A stretch of DNA of 64,000 bases from Streptomyces marokkonensis (GTDB lineage Bacteria > Actinomycetota > Actinomycetes > Streptomycetales > Streptomycetaceae). The DNA is taken from the NCBI RefSeq assembly GCF_008312835.1, contig NZ_VSKS01000023.1:57924-121923 (forward strand). Reading direction: 5' to 3'. The translations under genes were made by a program, and so were the position numbers. The notes beneath the pieces were generated by a model, which was not told where the DNA came from, did no database searches, and saw only the letters and a program-made list of their open reading frames with translations. How positions within the stretch are numbered: the first letter of the stretch is position 1; each line of letters opens with the position of its first letter. Below are positions 43,029 through 50,973 of this stretch, one piece after another.

Positions 43029-43064
43029 GTGCGGACCGGCCCCGACCACGGTGCCGGTCCGCAC
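43029..43064 (+). terminator. Hairpin between pstS and pstC
   Basis: A 12-bp perfect stem (arm GTGCGGACCGGC, 43029-43040 with 43053-43064) and a 12-nt loop, 8 nt after the pstS stop codon. It could act as a partial terminator or mRNA-stabilising end, giving more pstS than pstCAB message. No U-run. Confidence 0.65.
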
Positions 43065-43153
43065 CGTCCGGTGCACCGCCATCAGGAGCCCCCGGCCCCG
43101 GAAGGCTCCGACCGAGCCGTCCGTCCCGGCGGCTCCGCAGACCGGAGAACCCG

Positions 43154-44158
43154 ATGGACATCACCACACAGAAACCCGCCGCTCCCCCCGCACCCGGACC
43201 GGCCGCGCCCCAGGACAAGCGCGCCGCGCGAGGTGCCACCCGCCCCGGTGACCGGATCTTCCTCGGGCTCTCCCGCGGATCCGGCATCTTCGTCCTGGTC
43301 CTCATGGCCGCCATCGCGGCCTTCCTCACCTACCGGGCGTCCATAGCCATCAGCAAGGACGAGGCGAACTTCTTCACGTCCTTCGAATGGAACCCGGCCG
43401 GCAGCCCGCCGGAGTTCGGTATCGCTGTCCTGGCCTTCGGCACCGTCGTCTCGTCGGTCATCGCCATGGTCATCGCGGTCCCGATCTCGGTGGGCATCGC
43501 CCTGTTCATCACGCACTACGCGCCCCGCCGCCTGGGCGGCGCCATCGGTTACGTGATCGACCTGCTCGCCGCCGTCCCGTCCATCGTCTACGGCCTGTGG
43601 GGCGCCCTCGTCCTGGTGCCGAACATGGACGGCCTCTTCAGCTGGCTCGACGAGTACTTCGGCTGGACCGGCATCCTCGAGTGGAACGGCGGCGCCCCGC
43701 GCTCGCTGTTCACCATCGGCATCCTCCTCGCGCTGATGATCCTCCCGATCATCACCAACGTCAGCCGTGAGGTCTTCCGGCAGGTCCCGCGGATGCACGA
43801 GGAGGCGGCCCTGGCCCTCGGCGCCACGCGCTGGGAGGTCATCCGCATGTCGGTGCTGCCCTTCGGCCGCTCCGGCGTCATCTCCGCCTCGATGCTGGGC
43901 CTCGGCCGCGCGCTCGGCGAGACGATGGCCGTCGCCATGGTGCTCTCGCCGTCCTTCGACATCAGCGCCAGCCTGCTCGACCCGGGCGGCGGCACCTTCG
44001 CCCAGAACATCGCCAGCAAGTTCAACGAGGCCACCGTGATGGGCCAGGACGCGCTGATCGCCTCCGGCATGGTGCTCTTCGTCATCACCCTGCTGGTCAA
44101 CGGCGCGGCCCGCCTGATCATCGCCCGCCGCAAGGAGTACTCGGGGGCCAACGCATGA
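43154..44158 (+). CDS. pstC: Phosphate ABC transporter permease PstC
   Basis: A 334-residue membrane permease with about six helices: a first at 36-58 after a Pro/Ala-rich cytoplasmic start, and the ABC permease domain (about 90-320). The EAA loop with EEAALALGATRWEVIRMSVLP contacts PstB. It forms the channel with PstA for phosphate import. ATG 43154 follows GGAGAACCCG. The stop overlaps the pstA ATG by 4 nt. Confidence 0.95.
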   Translation: MDITTQKPAAPPAPGPAAPQDKRAARGATRPGDRIFLGLSRGSGIFVLVLMAAIAAFLTYRASIAISKDEANFFTSFEWNPAGSPPEFGIAVLAFGTVVSSVIAMVIAVPISVGIALFITHYAPRRLGGAIGYVIDLLAAVPSIVYGLWGALVLVPNMDGLFSWLDEYFGWTGILEWNGGAPRSLFTIGILLALMILPIITNVSREVFRQVPRMHEEAALALGATRWEVIRMSVLPFGRSGVISASMLGLGRALGETMAVAMVLSPSFDISASLLDPGGGTFAQNIASKFNEATVMGQDALIASGMVLFVITLLVNGAARLIIARRKEYSGANA

Positions 44159-45216
44159 GCCACGCAACCCTTTCCCCCAAGCGCAGCTCCCTGCGCGGCG
44201 CGACCCTGCCCAAGTGGTTCGCCTGGGCGGTCGCCGCCGGCTCCCTCGTCCTGGGCTACGGCATCAGCGCCGCGGCCGGCCTGCACAGCGACATCCAGTG
44301 GGCCCTGATCGCCGCGATCCTCTTCGTCGTCGGCTCCTACGCCGTCTCGGCGAAGGTCGAGGGCGCACGCCAGGCCAAGGACCGCACCGCGACCAGCCTG
44401 GTGTGGGTCGCCTTCATCCTGGCCGTGATCCCGCTGGCCTCCCTCATCTGGGAGACGGTCAAGCGCGGCGTGAAGGTCCTCGACGGCTACTTCCTCACCC
44501 ACTCGATGGGCGTGGTCGCCGACTCCGAGCCAGGCGGCGGCATCTACCACGCCATCCTCGGCACCCTGGAGCAGGTCGGCCTCGCCACCCTGATCTCGGT
44601 GCCGATCGGTGTGCTCACCGCGATCTACCTGGTGGAGTACGGACGCGGCAAGCTCGCCAAGGCCGTCACCTTCTTCGTCGACGTCATGACGGGCATCCCG
44701 TCGATCGTCGCCGGTCTGTTCATCCTGAGTCTGTGGGTCCTGATCCTGAAGATGGGCCCCTCCGGCTTCGCCGGCTCCATGGCCCTGTCGATCCTGATGA
44801 TCCCGGTGGTCGTCCGCTCCACCGAGGAGATGCTCAAGCTCGTCCCGAACGAGCTGCGCGAGGCGTCCCTCGCCCTGGGCGTGCCGAAGTGGCGCACGAT
44901 CCTGAAGGTGGTCCTGCCCACCTCCCTCGGCGGCATCACCACCGGCGTGATGCTCGCGATCGCCCGCATCACCGGTGAGACCGCCCCCGTCCTGCTGCTG
45001 GTCTGGGTCACGAACTTCATCAACACCAACCCGTTCCAGGACCCGCAGGCGTCGCTGCCGATGTACATCTACCTCCAGTACGCCAACAGCGGCGGCTCGG
45101 GTGCGGCGTACGACCGCGCCTGGGCGGCGGCCCTGACGCTCATCGCGTTCATCATGATCCTCAACCTGGTGGCCCGCGGCATCGCCCGCTGGAAGGCCCC
45201 GAAGACCGGTCGCTAA
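44155..45216 (+). CDS. pstA: Phosphate ABC transporter permease PstA
   Basis: A 353-residue membrane permease. Two or three N-terminal helices extend it beyond the E. coli protein (about 296 residues); the ABC permease domain follows with its EAA loop [22 protein letters not shown]. It pairs with PstC in the membrane. Its ATG overlaps the pstC stop (ATGA). pstB follows 35 nt downstream. Confidence 0.95.
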   Translation: MSHATLSPKRSSLRGATLPKWFAWAVAAGSLVLGYGISAAAGLHSDIQWALIAAILFVVGSYAVSAKVEGARQAKDRTATSLVWVAFILAVIPLASLIWETVKRGVKVLDGYFLTHSMGVVADSEPGGGIYHAILGTLEQVGLATLISVPIGVLTAIYLVEYGRGKLAKAVTFFVDVMTGIPSIVAGLFILSLWVLILKMGPSGFAGSMALSILMIPVVVRSTEEMLKLVPNELREASLALGVPKWRTILKVVLPTSLGGITTGVMLAIARITGETAPVLLLVWVTNFINTNPFQDPQASLPMYIYLQYANSGGSGAAYDRAWAAALTLIAFIMILNLVARGIARWKAPKTGR

Positions 45217-45251
45217 GGCCCTCCCCGGACTCGAAAGAAGAAGTGATACCC

Positions 45252-46028
45252 ATGGCCAAGCGCATCGACGTCAGCGGCCTCAACGCCTACTACGGCTCCT
45301 TCCTGGCCATCGAGGACATCTCGATGACCGTCGAACCCCGCTCCGTGACGGCCTTCATCGGCCCCTCCGGCTGCGGCAAGTCCACCTTCCTGCGCACCCT
45401 CAACCGCATGCACGAGGTCACGCCCGGCGGCCGCGTCGACGGCAAGGTCATGCTCGACGAGGAGAACCTGTACGGCCCCGGCATCGACCCGGTGGCCGTG
45501 CGGCGCGAGGTCGGCATGGTCTTCCAGCGCCCGAACCCGTTCCCGACGATGTCGGTGTACGACAACGTGGCGGCGGGCCTGCGCCTGAACGGCAAGTACA
45601 AGAAGTCCGAGCTGGACGACGTCGTCGAGAAGTCCCTCAGGGGCGCCAACCTCTGGAACGAGGTCAAGGACCGCCTGAACAAGCCCGGCTCGGGCCTGTC
45701 GGGTGGCCAGCAGCAGCGCCTGTGCATCGCCCGCGCCATCGCGGTCGAGCCGAACGTCCTGCTGATGGACGAGCCCTGCTCCGCCCTGGACCCGATCTCC
45801 ACCCTCGCCATCGAGGACCTGATCGGCGAGCTGAAGGAGCGCTTCACGATCGTCATCGTGACGCACAACATGCAGCAGGCGGCCCGCGTCTCCGACCGCA
45901 CCGCGTTCTTCAACCTCGCGGCGGTCGGCCAGCCCGGCAAGCTGATCGAGCTCGACGACACGGAGCGCATCTTCTCCAACCCGTCCGTCCAGGCCACGGA
46001 GGACTACATCTCCGGCCGCTTCGGCTGA
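45252..46028 (+). CDS. pstB: Phosphate ABC transporter ATPase PstB
   Basis: A 258-residue ABC ATPase, the usual PstB length. Walker [10 protein letters not shown], the Q-loop VFQRPNPFP, the signature [15 protein letters not shown], Walker [14 protein letters not shown] and the switch His (VTHNMQQ) are all present. It powers PstCA. The ATG at 45252 is chosen over a GTG at 45243 by family alignment, with GAAGAAG upstream. Two hairpins follow the stop codon, so it ends the pst operon. Confidence 0.96.
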   Translation: MAKRIDVSGLNAYYGSFLAIEDISMTVEPRSVTAFIGPSGCGKSTFLRTLNRMHEVTPGGRVDGKVMLDEENLYGPGIDPVAVRREVGMVFQRPNPFPTMSVYDNVAAGLRLNGKYKKSELDDVVEKSLRGANLWNEVKDRLNKPGSGLSGGQQQRLCIARAIAVEPNVLLMDEPCSALDPISTLAIEDLIGELKERFTIVIVTHNMQQAARVSDRTAFFNLAAVGQPGKLIELDDTERIFSNPSVQATEDYISGRFG

Positions 46029-46035
46029 CCGATCC

Positions 46036-46069
46036 CCTCGCGGTGCTGCATGGCGGTGCCACCGCGAGG
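46036..46069 (+). terminator. First hairpin after pstB
   Basis: Arms CCTCGCGGTG (46036-46045) and CACCGCGAGG (46060-46069), a 10-bp stem with a 14-nt loop, 7 nt after the pstB stop codon. Confidence 0.65.
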
Positions 46070-46072
46070 CCA

Positions 46073-46108
46073 AAGGGCCCGCCCCCGGTCTCCCGGGGGC
46101 GGGCCCTT
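46073..46108. terminator. Second, strong hairpin after pstB
   Basis: A perfect 16-bp stem (46073-46088 with 46093-46108; arm AAGGGCCCGCCCCCGG) and a TCTC loop. With the first hairpin it forms a tandem terminator for pstSCAB. Confidence 0.85.
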
Positions 46109-46164
46109 CCACATACCGCCGCGGCCGCGGGCAGTCGCACCGCCGCAGCCGCAGCCGCAGCCGG

Positions 46165-46262
46165 ATGCAATCGTGCCGCTGGGGCGGCAAGGGTGGGCGC
46201 TGGGGGTGTCCCCTCCGGGCGAGGCACCCCGCACACGCCGGGCTGCGTGAGCACCCCCCGCC
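46165..46262 (+). repeat. Dispersed intergenic repeat, copy B
   Basis: Shares its ordered blocks with 8405-8485 in inverse orientation (CGTGCCGCTGGGGCG at 46172-46186, CGCCGGGCTGCG at 46236-46247, then CACCCCCC). It lies in the gap between convergent pstB and pit genes. Confidence 0.6.
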
Positions 46263-46284
46263 CAGCACAAGCAGCGCCAAGACG

Positions 46285-47283
46285 CTACAAGAACGCCAGG
46301 TGCACAACCCCGTAGGACAACGCAGCCACCGCCCCCGCCGCAGGCATGGTGATGAACCACCCGAGAACGATGTTCTTGGCGACCCCCCACCGCACGGCGT
46401 TGACCCGCTTCGTCGCCCCCACACCCATGATCGCCGAAGTGATCACGTGCGTCGTGGAGATCGGCGCGTGGAACAGGAACGCCGACCCGAACATGATCGA
46501 CGCCCCAGTCGTCTCCGCCGCGAACCCCTGCGGCGGATCCAACTCGATGATCTTCCGCCCCAGCGTCCGCATGATGCGCCAGCCACCCGCGTACGTCCCC
46601 GCGGACAGCATCACCGCACAGGCGATCTTCACCCACACCGGAATCGGATCGCCGTAGTCCTCGACATCGGCGATGACCAGCGCCATCACCACGATGCCCA
46701 TCGTCTTCTGCGCGTCCTGCAGACCGTGTCCCAGCGCCATACCCGCGGCGGAGACCGTCTGCGCGATACGGAACCCCCGCTTCGCCTTGTGCGGGTTGGC
46801 CCGCCGGAAGATCCACATGATGGCGGTCATCACCAGGTAACCGGCGATCAGACCGACGACCGGCGACACGAACATCGGAATGACGATCTTGTCGAGGACC
46901 CCGTTCCAGTACACCGTCGTCCCACCGGCCAGCGCGGCCCCCACCATGCCCCCGAACAGCGCGTGGGACGACGACGACGGCAGCCCGAAGTACCAGGTGA
47001 TCAGGTTCCAGACGATCGCCCCCACCAGCGCGGCGAAAAGGATCCCCATCCCCTTGGAGCCCTCGGGTGTCTGGATCACACCCTCACTGACGGTCTTGGC
47101 GACCCCGGAGCCCATGAACGCGCCGGCCAGGTTCATCACGGCCGCCATCGCGAGCGCCACCCGGGGCGTCAGCGCGCGCGTGGACACGGACGTGGCGATC
47201 GCGTTCGCCGAGTCGTGGAAGCCGTTGGTGTACGTGAAGAAGAGCGCGACCCCGATGGTCACGACCAGAGCAAAGGTGTCCAT
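46285..47283 (-). CDS. pitH1: Low-affinity inorganic phosphate transporter (Pit family)
   Basis: A 332-residue Pit-type phosphate permease with about ten membrane helices. The two PD001131-like signatures are visible: GFHDSANAIATSVSTRALTP near residue 21, and SAFLFHAPISTTHVITSAIMG near the C-terminus. It imports phosphate as a metal complex with protons, independently of PhoP induction. It follows the PhoU-like gene by 7 nt, the usual pair in Streptomyces (pit with DUF47). The symbol follows S. coelicolor usage from memory. Confidence 0.93.
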   Translation of the reverse strand: MDTFALVVTIGVALFFTYTNGFHDSANAIATSVSTRALTPRVALAMAAVMNLAGAFMGSGVAKTVSEGVIQTPEGSKGMGILFAALVGAIVWNLITWYFGLPSSSSHALFGGMVGAALAGGTTVYWNGVLDKIVIPMFVSPVVGLIAGYLVMTAIMWIFRRANPHKAKRGFRIAQTVSAAGMALGHGLQDAQKTMGIVVMALVIADVEDYGDPIPVWVKIACAVMLSAGTYAGGWRIMRTLGRKIIELDPPQGFAAETTGASIMFGSAFLFHAPISTTHVITSAIMGVGATKRVNAVRWGVAKNIVLGWFITMPAAGAVAALSYGVVHLAFL

Positions 47284-47290
47284 GAAGTGC

Positions 47291-47911
47291 TCAGGACTCC
47301 TTGACGGCGATGGTCTCCACCGTGTTCGCCACGTGCTCGAAGGCGTCGGCCGCCTCCTCCAGAACGTCCACGATCTGCTTGAGCTTCAGCACTTCGATGG
47401 CGTCGTACTTGCCGTTGAACAGGTGGGCCAGCAGCTTGCGGTGGATCTGGTCGGCCTGGTTCTCCAGACGGTTGACCTCGATCCAGTACTCGGTGAGGTT
47501 CTCCATGGTGCGCAGATGCGGCATGGCCTCCGCGGTCAGCTCCGCGGCCCGCGCCAGAACCTCGATCTGCTGCTCGACACCCTTGGGCAGCTCCTCGACG
47601 TTGTAGAGGACGACCAGGTCGACTGCCTCCTCCATGAAGTCCATGATGTCGTCGAGGGAGGACGCCAGTGCGTAGATGTCCTCACGGTCGAACGGCGTGA
47701 TGAACGAGGAGTTCAACTGGTGGAAGATCGCATGCGTGGCATCGTCACCTGCGTGTTCCGCGGCCCGCATACGCTCTGCGATCTCGGCCCGGGCGGAGGT
47801 GTCCGCCCCGAGCAGTTCCATCAGGAGCTTGGAGCCCGTGACGATGTTGTCCGCGGACGCGGCGAACATGTCGTAGAAGCTCGTCTCCCTGGGGGTCAGA
47901 CGAAAGCGCAC
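47291..47911 (-). CDS. PhoU-like (DUF47) regulator of phosphate transport
   Basis: A 206-residue all-helical cytoplasmic protein of the DUF47/PhoU-like family (ETSFYDMFAASADNIVTGSKLL, DREDIYALASSLDDIMDFME, EVLKLKQIVDVLEEAADAFE). Such proteins are encoded with Pit transporters and are thought to modulate their activity; the DxxD-type acidic residues of PhoU metal sites are present. It is not the PhoU of the pst operon. GTG start at 47911 with GAGG upstream, 18-nt-spaced promoter further up. Confidence 0.9.
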   Translation of the reverse strand: MRFRLTPRETSFYDMFAASADNIVTGSKLLMELLGADTSARAEIAERMRAAEHAGDDATHAIFHQLNSSFITPFDREDIYALASSLDDIMDFMEEAVDLVVLYNVEELPKGVEQQIEVLARAAELTAEAMPHLRTMENLTEYWIEVNRLENQADQIHRKLLAHLFNGKYDAIEVLKLKQIVDVLEEAADAFEHVANTVETIAVKES

Positions 47912-47948
47912 GTGGGGTCCTCGGTATGCATCGGTGTCGGTCAGGCTG

Positions 47949-47978
47949 ATGCTAAGCGCATCATCCGGCCACGTGTAA
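47949..47978 (-). promoter_or_regulatory. Promoter of the PhoU-like/pit operon
   Basis: On the minus strand TTACAC (47973-47978) and TAGCAT (47949-47954) are separated by 18 nt, about 37 nt before the GTG start of the PhoU-like gene. No PHO box was seen here, in keeping with constitutive Pit expression. Confidence 0.5.
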
Positions 47979-48099
47979 CGGGCCGTCCCCAGTGTCGCCC
48001 ATCAGGCACAGTGATGGGCACGGGGCCGGTCCGACGCCCGTTTCCGGCCGTGGCGCATGGCATTGGCCACCAGGCGTATACCCAGCAAAGTTCGGTACC

Positions 48100-48120
48100 A
48101 TATACCCACCAGGGGTATAT
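48100..48120. promoter_or_regulatory. CsoR operator (copper-sensing)
   Basis: ATATACCC-ACCAG-GGGTATAT, perfect 8-bp arms. This fits the GTATACCC-type operator known for CsoR repressors. It overlaps the likely -10 region and lies 28 bp before the csoR ATG, so csoR should repress itself and be released by Cu(I). Confidence 0.85.
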
Positions 48121-48147
48121 GTCGGCCATCATCACCAGGAGGACGCG

Positions 48148-48498
48148 ATGACGACCACCGAGACCGGCGCGAACACGCCCTCCTCCGCGGAGATCGTGAC
48201 CGATCACGACCGGGGGATCCACGGCTATCACCACCAGAAGCAGGAACACCTCAAGCGCCTGCGCCGCATCGAGGGCCAGATCCGCGGGCTGCAGCGCATG
48301 GTCGACGAGGACGTCTACTGCATCGACATACTCACCCAGGTGTCCGCCTCCACCAAGGCCCTGCAGTCGTTCGCGCTGCAACTGCTGGAGGAGCACCTGC
48401 GCCACTGCGTCGCGGACGCGGCCGTCAAGGGCGGCGACGAGATCGACGCGAAGGTCAAGGAGGCGACGCAGGCCATCGCCCGCATGCTGCGCACCTGA
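48148..48498 (+). CDS. csoR: Copper-sensing transcriptional repressor CsoR
   Basis: A 116-residue four-helix-bundle repressor of the CsoR/RcnR family. The Cu(I) ligands are present as Cys58 (VYCIDIL), His83 and Cys87 (EHLRHCVAD), the x-H-C set of copper-sensing members. HLKRLRRIEGQIRGLQRMV is the first helix with DNA-contacting basic residues. In S. coelicolor/S. lividans the CsoR protein, in this same neighbourhood by memory, controls copA/copZ genes. AGGAGG lies 6 nt before the ATG; a near-perfect CsoR operator lies just upstream. Confidence 0.95.
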   Translation: MTTTETGANTPSSAEIVTDHDRGIHGYHHQKQEHLKRLRRIEGQIRGLQRMVDEDVYCIDILTQVSASTKALQSFALQLLEEHLRHCVADAAVKGGDEIDAKVKEATQAIARMLRT

Positions 48499-48569
48499 CC
48501 GGTGGCCGGGTGCCGCGCACCTGACCGGTGGCCGGCGGACCGGCGCCGTCGTCGGGCGGACCGGCGCCG

Positions 48570-48740
48570 TCAGTCCCCGCCGGACTCCGCCCGCGCCTCG
48601 GCCACCCGCAGCACTTCGTCGATGCTCTCGAGACTGAGCCGGTCCTCGGCGGCGGAGGCGGCGATGATCAACTCCCCGCACAGCTCGATCTCGGCGAGCG
48701 CCACGTGGTCCTGAACCGTCCCACCCCTGAGCGGAGCCAC
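48570..48740 (-). CDS. Small conserved-looking protein, 56 residues
   Basis: A 56-residue soluble acidic protein: GGTVQDHVALAEIELCGELI then IDEVLRVAEARAESGGD. Codon choice (G/C third positions) and a GAGGTGAGG before the GTG start support expression. The helix-forming, Glu/Ala/Leu-rich sequence looks like a small helical bundle partner. I recall similar short proteins in Streptomyces but cannot check. It converges on csoR. Confidence 0.6.
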   Translation of the reverse strand: MAPLRGGTVQDHVALAEIELCGELIIAASAAEDRLSLESIDEVLRVAEARAESGGD

Positions 48741-48842
48741 GCGCCTCACCTCGTCTCCGTCGTCACCGACTTCCTAGAGTAGGGAGCGCCCTACGCACCG
48801 CGCATGGCACGGACGGGCTAGTTCGCGCCGGTCACTCAGGGC

Positions 48843-49682
48843 TCATTCCGCGGCGATCCGGCCGGCGTAGATGTCCGCGTCCTCGGGAAGCCGTACCTCG
48901 GCCGGGACCCCGAAGTCGTACAGCAGCGTCGTCGAGGCGACCGCGACGGGCTCGTCCTGCCGGCCGTTGACGAAGCTGAACCGGTGCCGGACCTTGCGGA
49001 TCCGCCCCTGGTCGTCGAGGTAGACGTCGAAGGGCACCCGCGCGGTGGCGAACCCCTTCGCCGCCGCGCCCAGCGGCCCCCGGTTCGCGTCCGAGGCGGC
49101 CAGCGAGGCCTGCTTCAGGTCGGCGGTCCCCCGGTAGTGGCGCACCTTCGCCCCCGCGACCTCGGTCCGCCCGACGAACGTCGCCGAACGCGTCCCGCGC
49201 AGCACCTCCGCGGCGGCGAACGGATCGGTGGCCCCGCCGGTGACGAGGTTCCCGTCGGACAGCGTCCCGGTGTCCACCCGCACCCACTTGTCGGCGGGCA
49301 CCCCGGCCCCCCGGTTCTTCATGAACAGCGCCCCGGGCGCGAGCAGCTCGGTGATCGGCCGCCGGACGGTGTCCCCCGCGGGATCCTGCGGCAGCAGCAC
49401 CTTCAGCCGGCCGAGCCGCCTGCGGTAGTCGTAGACCCCCTCGCCCCGGATGGTGACCCGGGTCCCTCCGGTGGCCATCTCCAGGGACGTGCGCGCCTTG
49501 GAACTGCCGGCGTCCACCAGCGCCCCGGCGGCCTCCCGCAGCACCCGCACCGGGTCCCCGGCCGGTGCCTGGGGCACGGCATCACTCCGCGCACACCCGG
49601 CGGCGCCGAACCCCAGACAGCACACGACCCCGACCCCGGCCACCACGCCGCGCATCCGCCAGTGCTGCCGCCGTCGAGCCAT
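48843..49682 (-). CDS. LppX/LprG-like lipoprotein
   Basis: A 279-residue lipoprotein. The signal peptide ends in GAAGC with Cys30 as lipid anchor. The mature part (KARTSLEMATGGTRVTIRGEGVYDY, GALFMKNRGAGVPADKWVRV, DVYLDDQGRIRKVRHRFSF) resembles the LppX/LprA/F/G fold of actinobacteria, half-barrels that carry lipids or glycolipids across the envelope. No operon partner. It starts at ATG 49682. Ligand unknown. Confidence 0.8.
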   Translation of the reverse strand: MARRRQHWRMRGVVAGVGVVCCLGFGAAGCARSDAVPQAPAGDPVRVLREAAGALVDAGSSKARTSLEMATGGTRVTIRGEGVYDYRRRLGRLKVLLPQDPAGDTVRRPITELLAPGALFMKNRGAGVPADKWVRVDTGTLSDGNLVTGGATDPFAAAEVLRGTRSATFVGRTEVAGAKVRHYRGTADLKQASLAASDANRGPLGAAAKGFATARVPFDVYLDDQGRIRKVRHRFSFVNGRQDEPVAVASTTLLYDFGVPAEVRLPEDADIYAGRIAAE

Positions 49683-49773
49683 GCCTGCCTACCCCCGCTC
49701 CGTCCGACACGGGCCGCTTGTCGTCGGGGTTAACGACCGGTAAGTGGCCCCGTCACGCCGTCACTCCGGGCGC

Positions 49774-49779
49774 TACCGT
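49774..49779 (+). promoter_or_regulatory. -10 box of a probable leaderless Cys-rich protein gene promoter
   Basis: TACCGT, 7 nt before the GTG at 49787, without a ribosome binding site between. Confidence 0.4.
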
Positions 49780-49786
49780 GGTCGGC

Positions 49787-49948
49787 GTGCCGCATCAGGA
49801 CGACGAGCAGCCTCCCGCCCGACACACCACGACCACCACCGAGCAGGGCCCCTTCTGCACGGCCCGCTGCACCTGTGGCTGGCGGGGCCCGGCCAGAAGA
49901 GCCAGAAGCCAGGCCCGCAGGGACGCCCAGAACCACACGGGCGGGTGA
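49787..49948 (+). CDS. Small Cys-rich protein, 53 residues
   Basis: A 53-residue hydrophilic protein with C-x3-C-x-C spacing in the block FCTARCTCGWRG, followed by a basic tail ending NHTGG. Three Cys and one or two His could hold a metal such as zinc. The GTG start follows TACCGT by 7 nt, so translation is probably leaderless. It converges on the PAP2 gene, from which it is separated by a strong hairpin. Function unknown. Confidence 0.6.
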   Translation: MPHQDDEQPPARHTTTTTEQGPFCTARCTCGWRGPARRARSQARRDAQNHTGG

Positions 49949-49994
49949 CGAAACCGGCGTGGGCGGCACCCTCACCCGGACCCACCCGGAAAGC

Positions 49995-50032
49995 CGGACG
50001 GTCCGCCCGGAAGAAACCGGGCGGACCGTCCG
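49995..50032. terminator. Bidirectional terminator before the PAP2 gene
   Basis: A perfect 16-bp stem (49995-50010 with 50017-50032; arm CGGACGGTCCGCCCGG) with loop AAGAAA. It lies between the Cys-rich gene and the convergent phosphatase gene. Confidence 0.85.
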
Positions 50033-50048
50033 TCGTCGAGCTGCCCGC

Positions 50049-50762
50049 TCAGGCGGCCAGATCCCGCTCGTCCGCATCCGCGCCGACGCCCGCAGTCCCG
50101 TTCCGGGTCCCCTGGACCACCCTCTGCCCGGTGTCCTGCCGCCGGGCCGTGATCAGCCACGCACCCCGCGGCGACCGCTCGACCGCCCGCATCAGCGGGG
50201 TCAGCAGCGCCATGGCCGGCGGCGACAGCAGCAGCGCGACGGCCGTGCCCAGCGCGAGCCCGCCCACCACGTCCGTCGGGTAGTGCACGCCCATGTAGAC
50301 CCGGATGAACCCGCCCAGCAGTCCGAACACCAGGGCGACGAGCCCGAGCCGCCGGTTGGCCAGGAACAGCCCTACCGCCAGTGCCATGCAGAGCGTCGCG
50401 TGGTCGCTGACGAACGAGTAGTCGGTCTTGCCCTGGACGAGGACTTCCAGTCCCTCGTGATCGTTGAACGGCCGTGGCCGTTCCACGAATCCCCGGATCG
50501 GCACGTTCACCAGGACCGCCACTCCGGCCGCGAGCGGGGCCCACACCAGGGCCGCCACGGTCGGGGCCGCGTCCTCCCCGCCTCGCTTCCTGACGCCCCA
50601 CCAGCACCACGCCAGCAACGCCACCAGGGCGAACAGCAGACCGAACTCGCCCACGAACTCCATGACGTGGTCGAACCACGGCGGCGCTTCCTTGGCGAGG
50701 CCGTTGATGTCGTACAGCAGGTCGACGTCGGGGTTCGACCCGGAATCTGCGAGTCCAGCCAT
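50049..50762 (-). CDS. PAP2-family membrane phosphatase
   Basis: A 237-residue membrane protein with about five helices and the three PAP2 motifs: the KxxxxxxRP-like FVERPRPF, SDHATLCMALAVG (with the SxH pair) and RVYMGVHYPTDVVGG (with the catalytic His). PAP2 enzymes dephosphorylate lipid or undecaprenyl phosphates at the outer face; here the first motif is RGFVERPRP. Start at ATG 50762. A Pro/Arg-rich tail of about 40 residues follows the last helix. Natural substrate unknown; cell-wall lipid recycling is possible. Confidence 0.85.
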   Translation of the reverse strand: MAGLADSGSNPDVDLLYDINGLAKEAPPWFDHVMEFVGEFGLLFALVALLAWCWWGVRKRGGEDAAPTVAALVWAPLAAGVAVLVNVPIRGFVERPRPFNDHEGLEVLVQGKTDYSFVSDHATLCMALAVGLFLANRRLGLVALVFGLLGGFIRVYMGVHYPTDVVGGLALGTAVALLLSPPAMALLTPLMRAVERSPRGAWLITARRQDTGQRVVQGTRNGTAGVGADADERDLAA

Positions 50763-50973
50763 GGTGCCGCGGCCCCTTCGTCATCTCTCTCGGCGCACGA
50801 TGTGCACGCCGCTCCCGCCACCCCCGTGGTTTGTAGATCCGCTCGTCCGCTCGGCTACGACAACAGGAACGCACGGCCCCCGTTGATACGTTCCACACTC
50901 CACCGAATGATCACGCAGACGTTATCGAAGAGAGATTCATCTCCGCAGCTCAGGGGGAGGGTTAACGCTGCGC
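50763..50973. other. Intergenic region with no supported gene
   Basis: 211 bp between the PAP2 start and the end of the peptidoglycan hydrolase gene, both on the minus strand. It contains relatively AT-rich patches (GTTGATACGTTCC, GACGTTATCGAAG) that may hold the PAP2 promoter. No open frame with a ribosome binding site was found. Confidence 0.5.
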
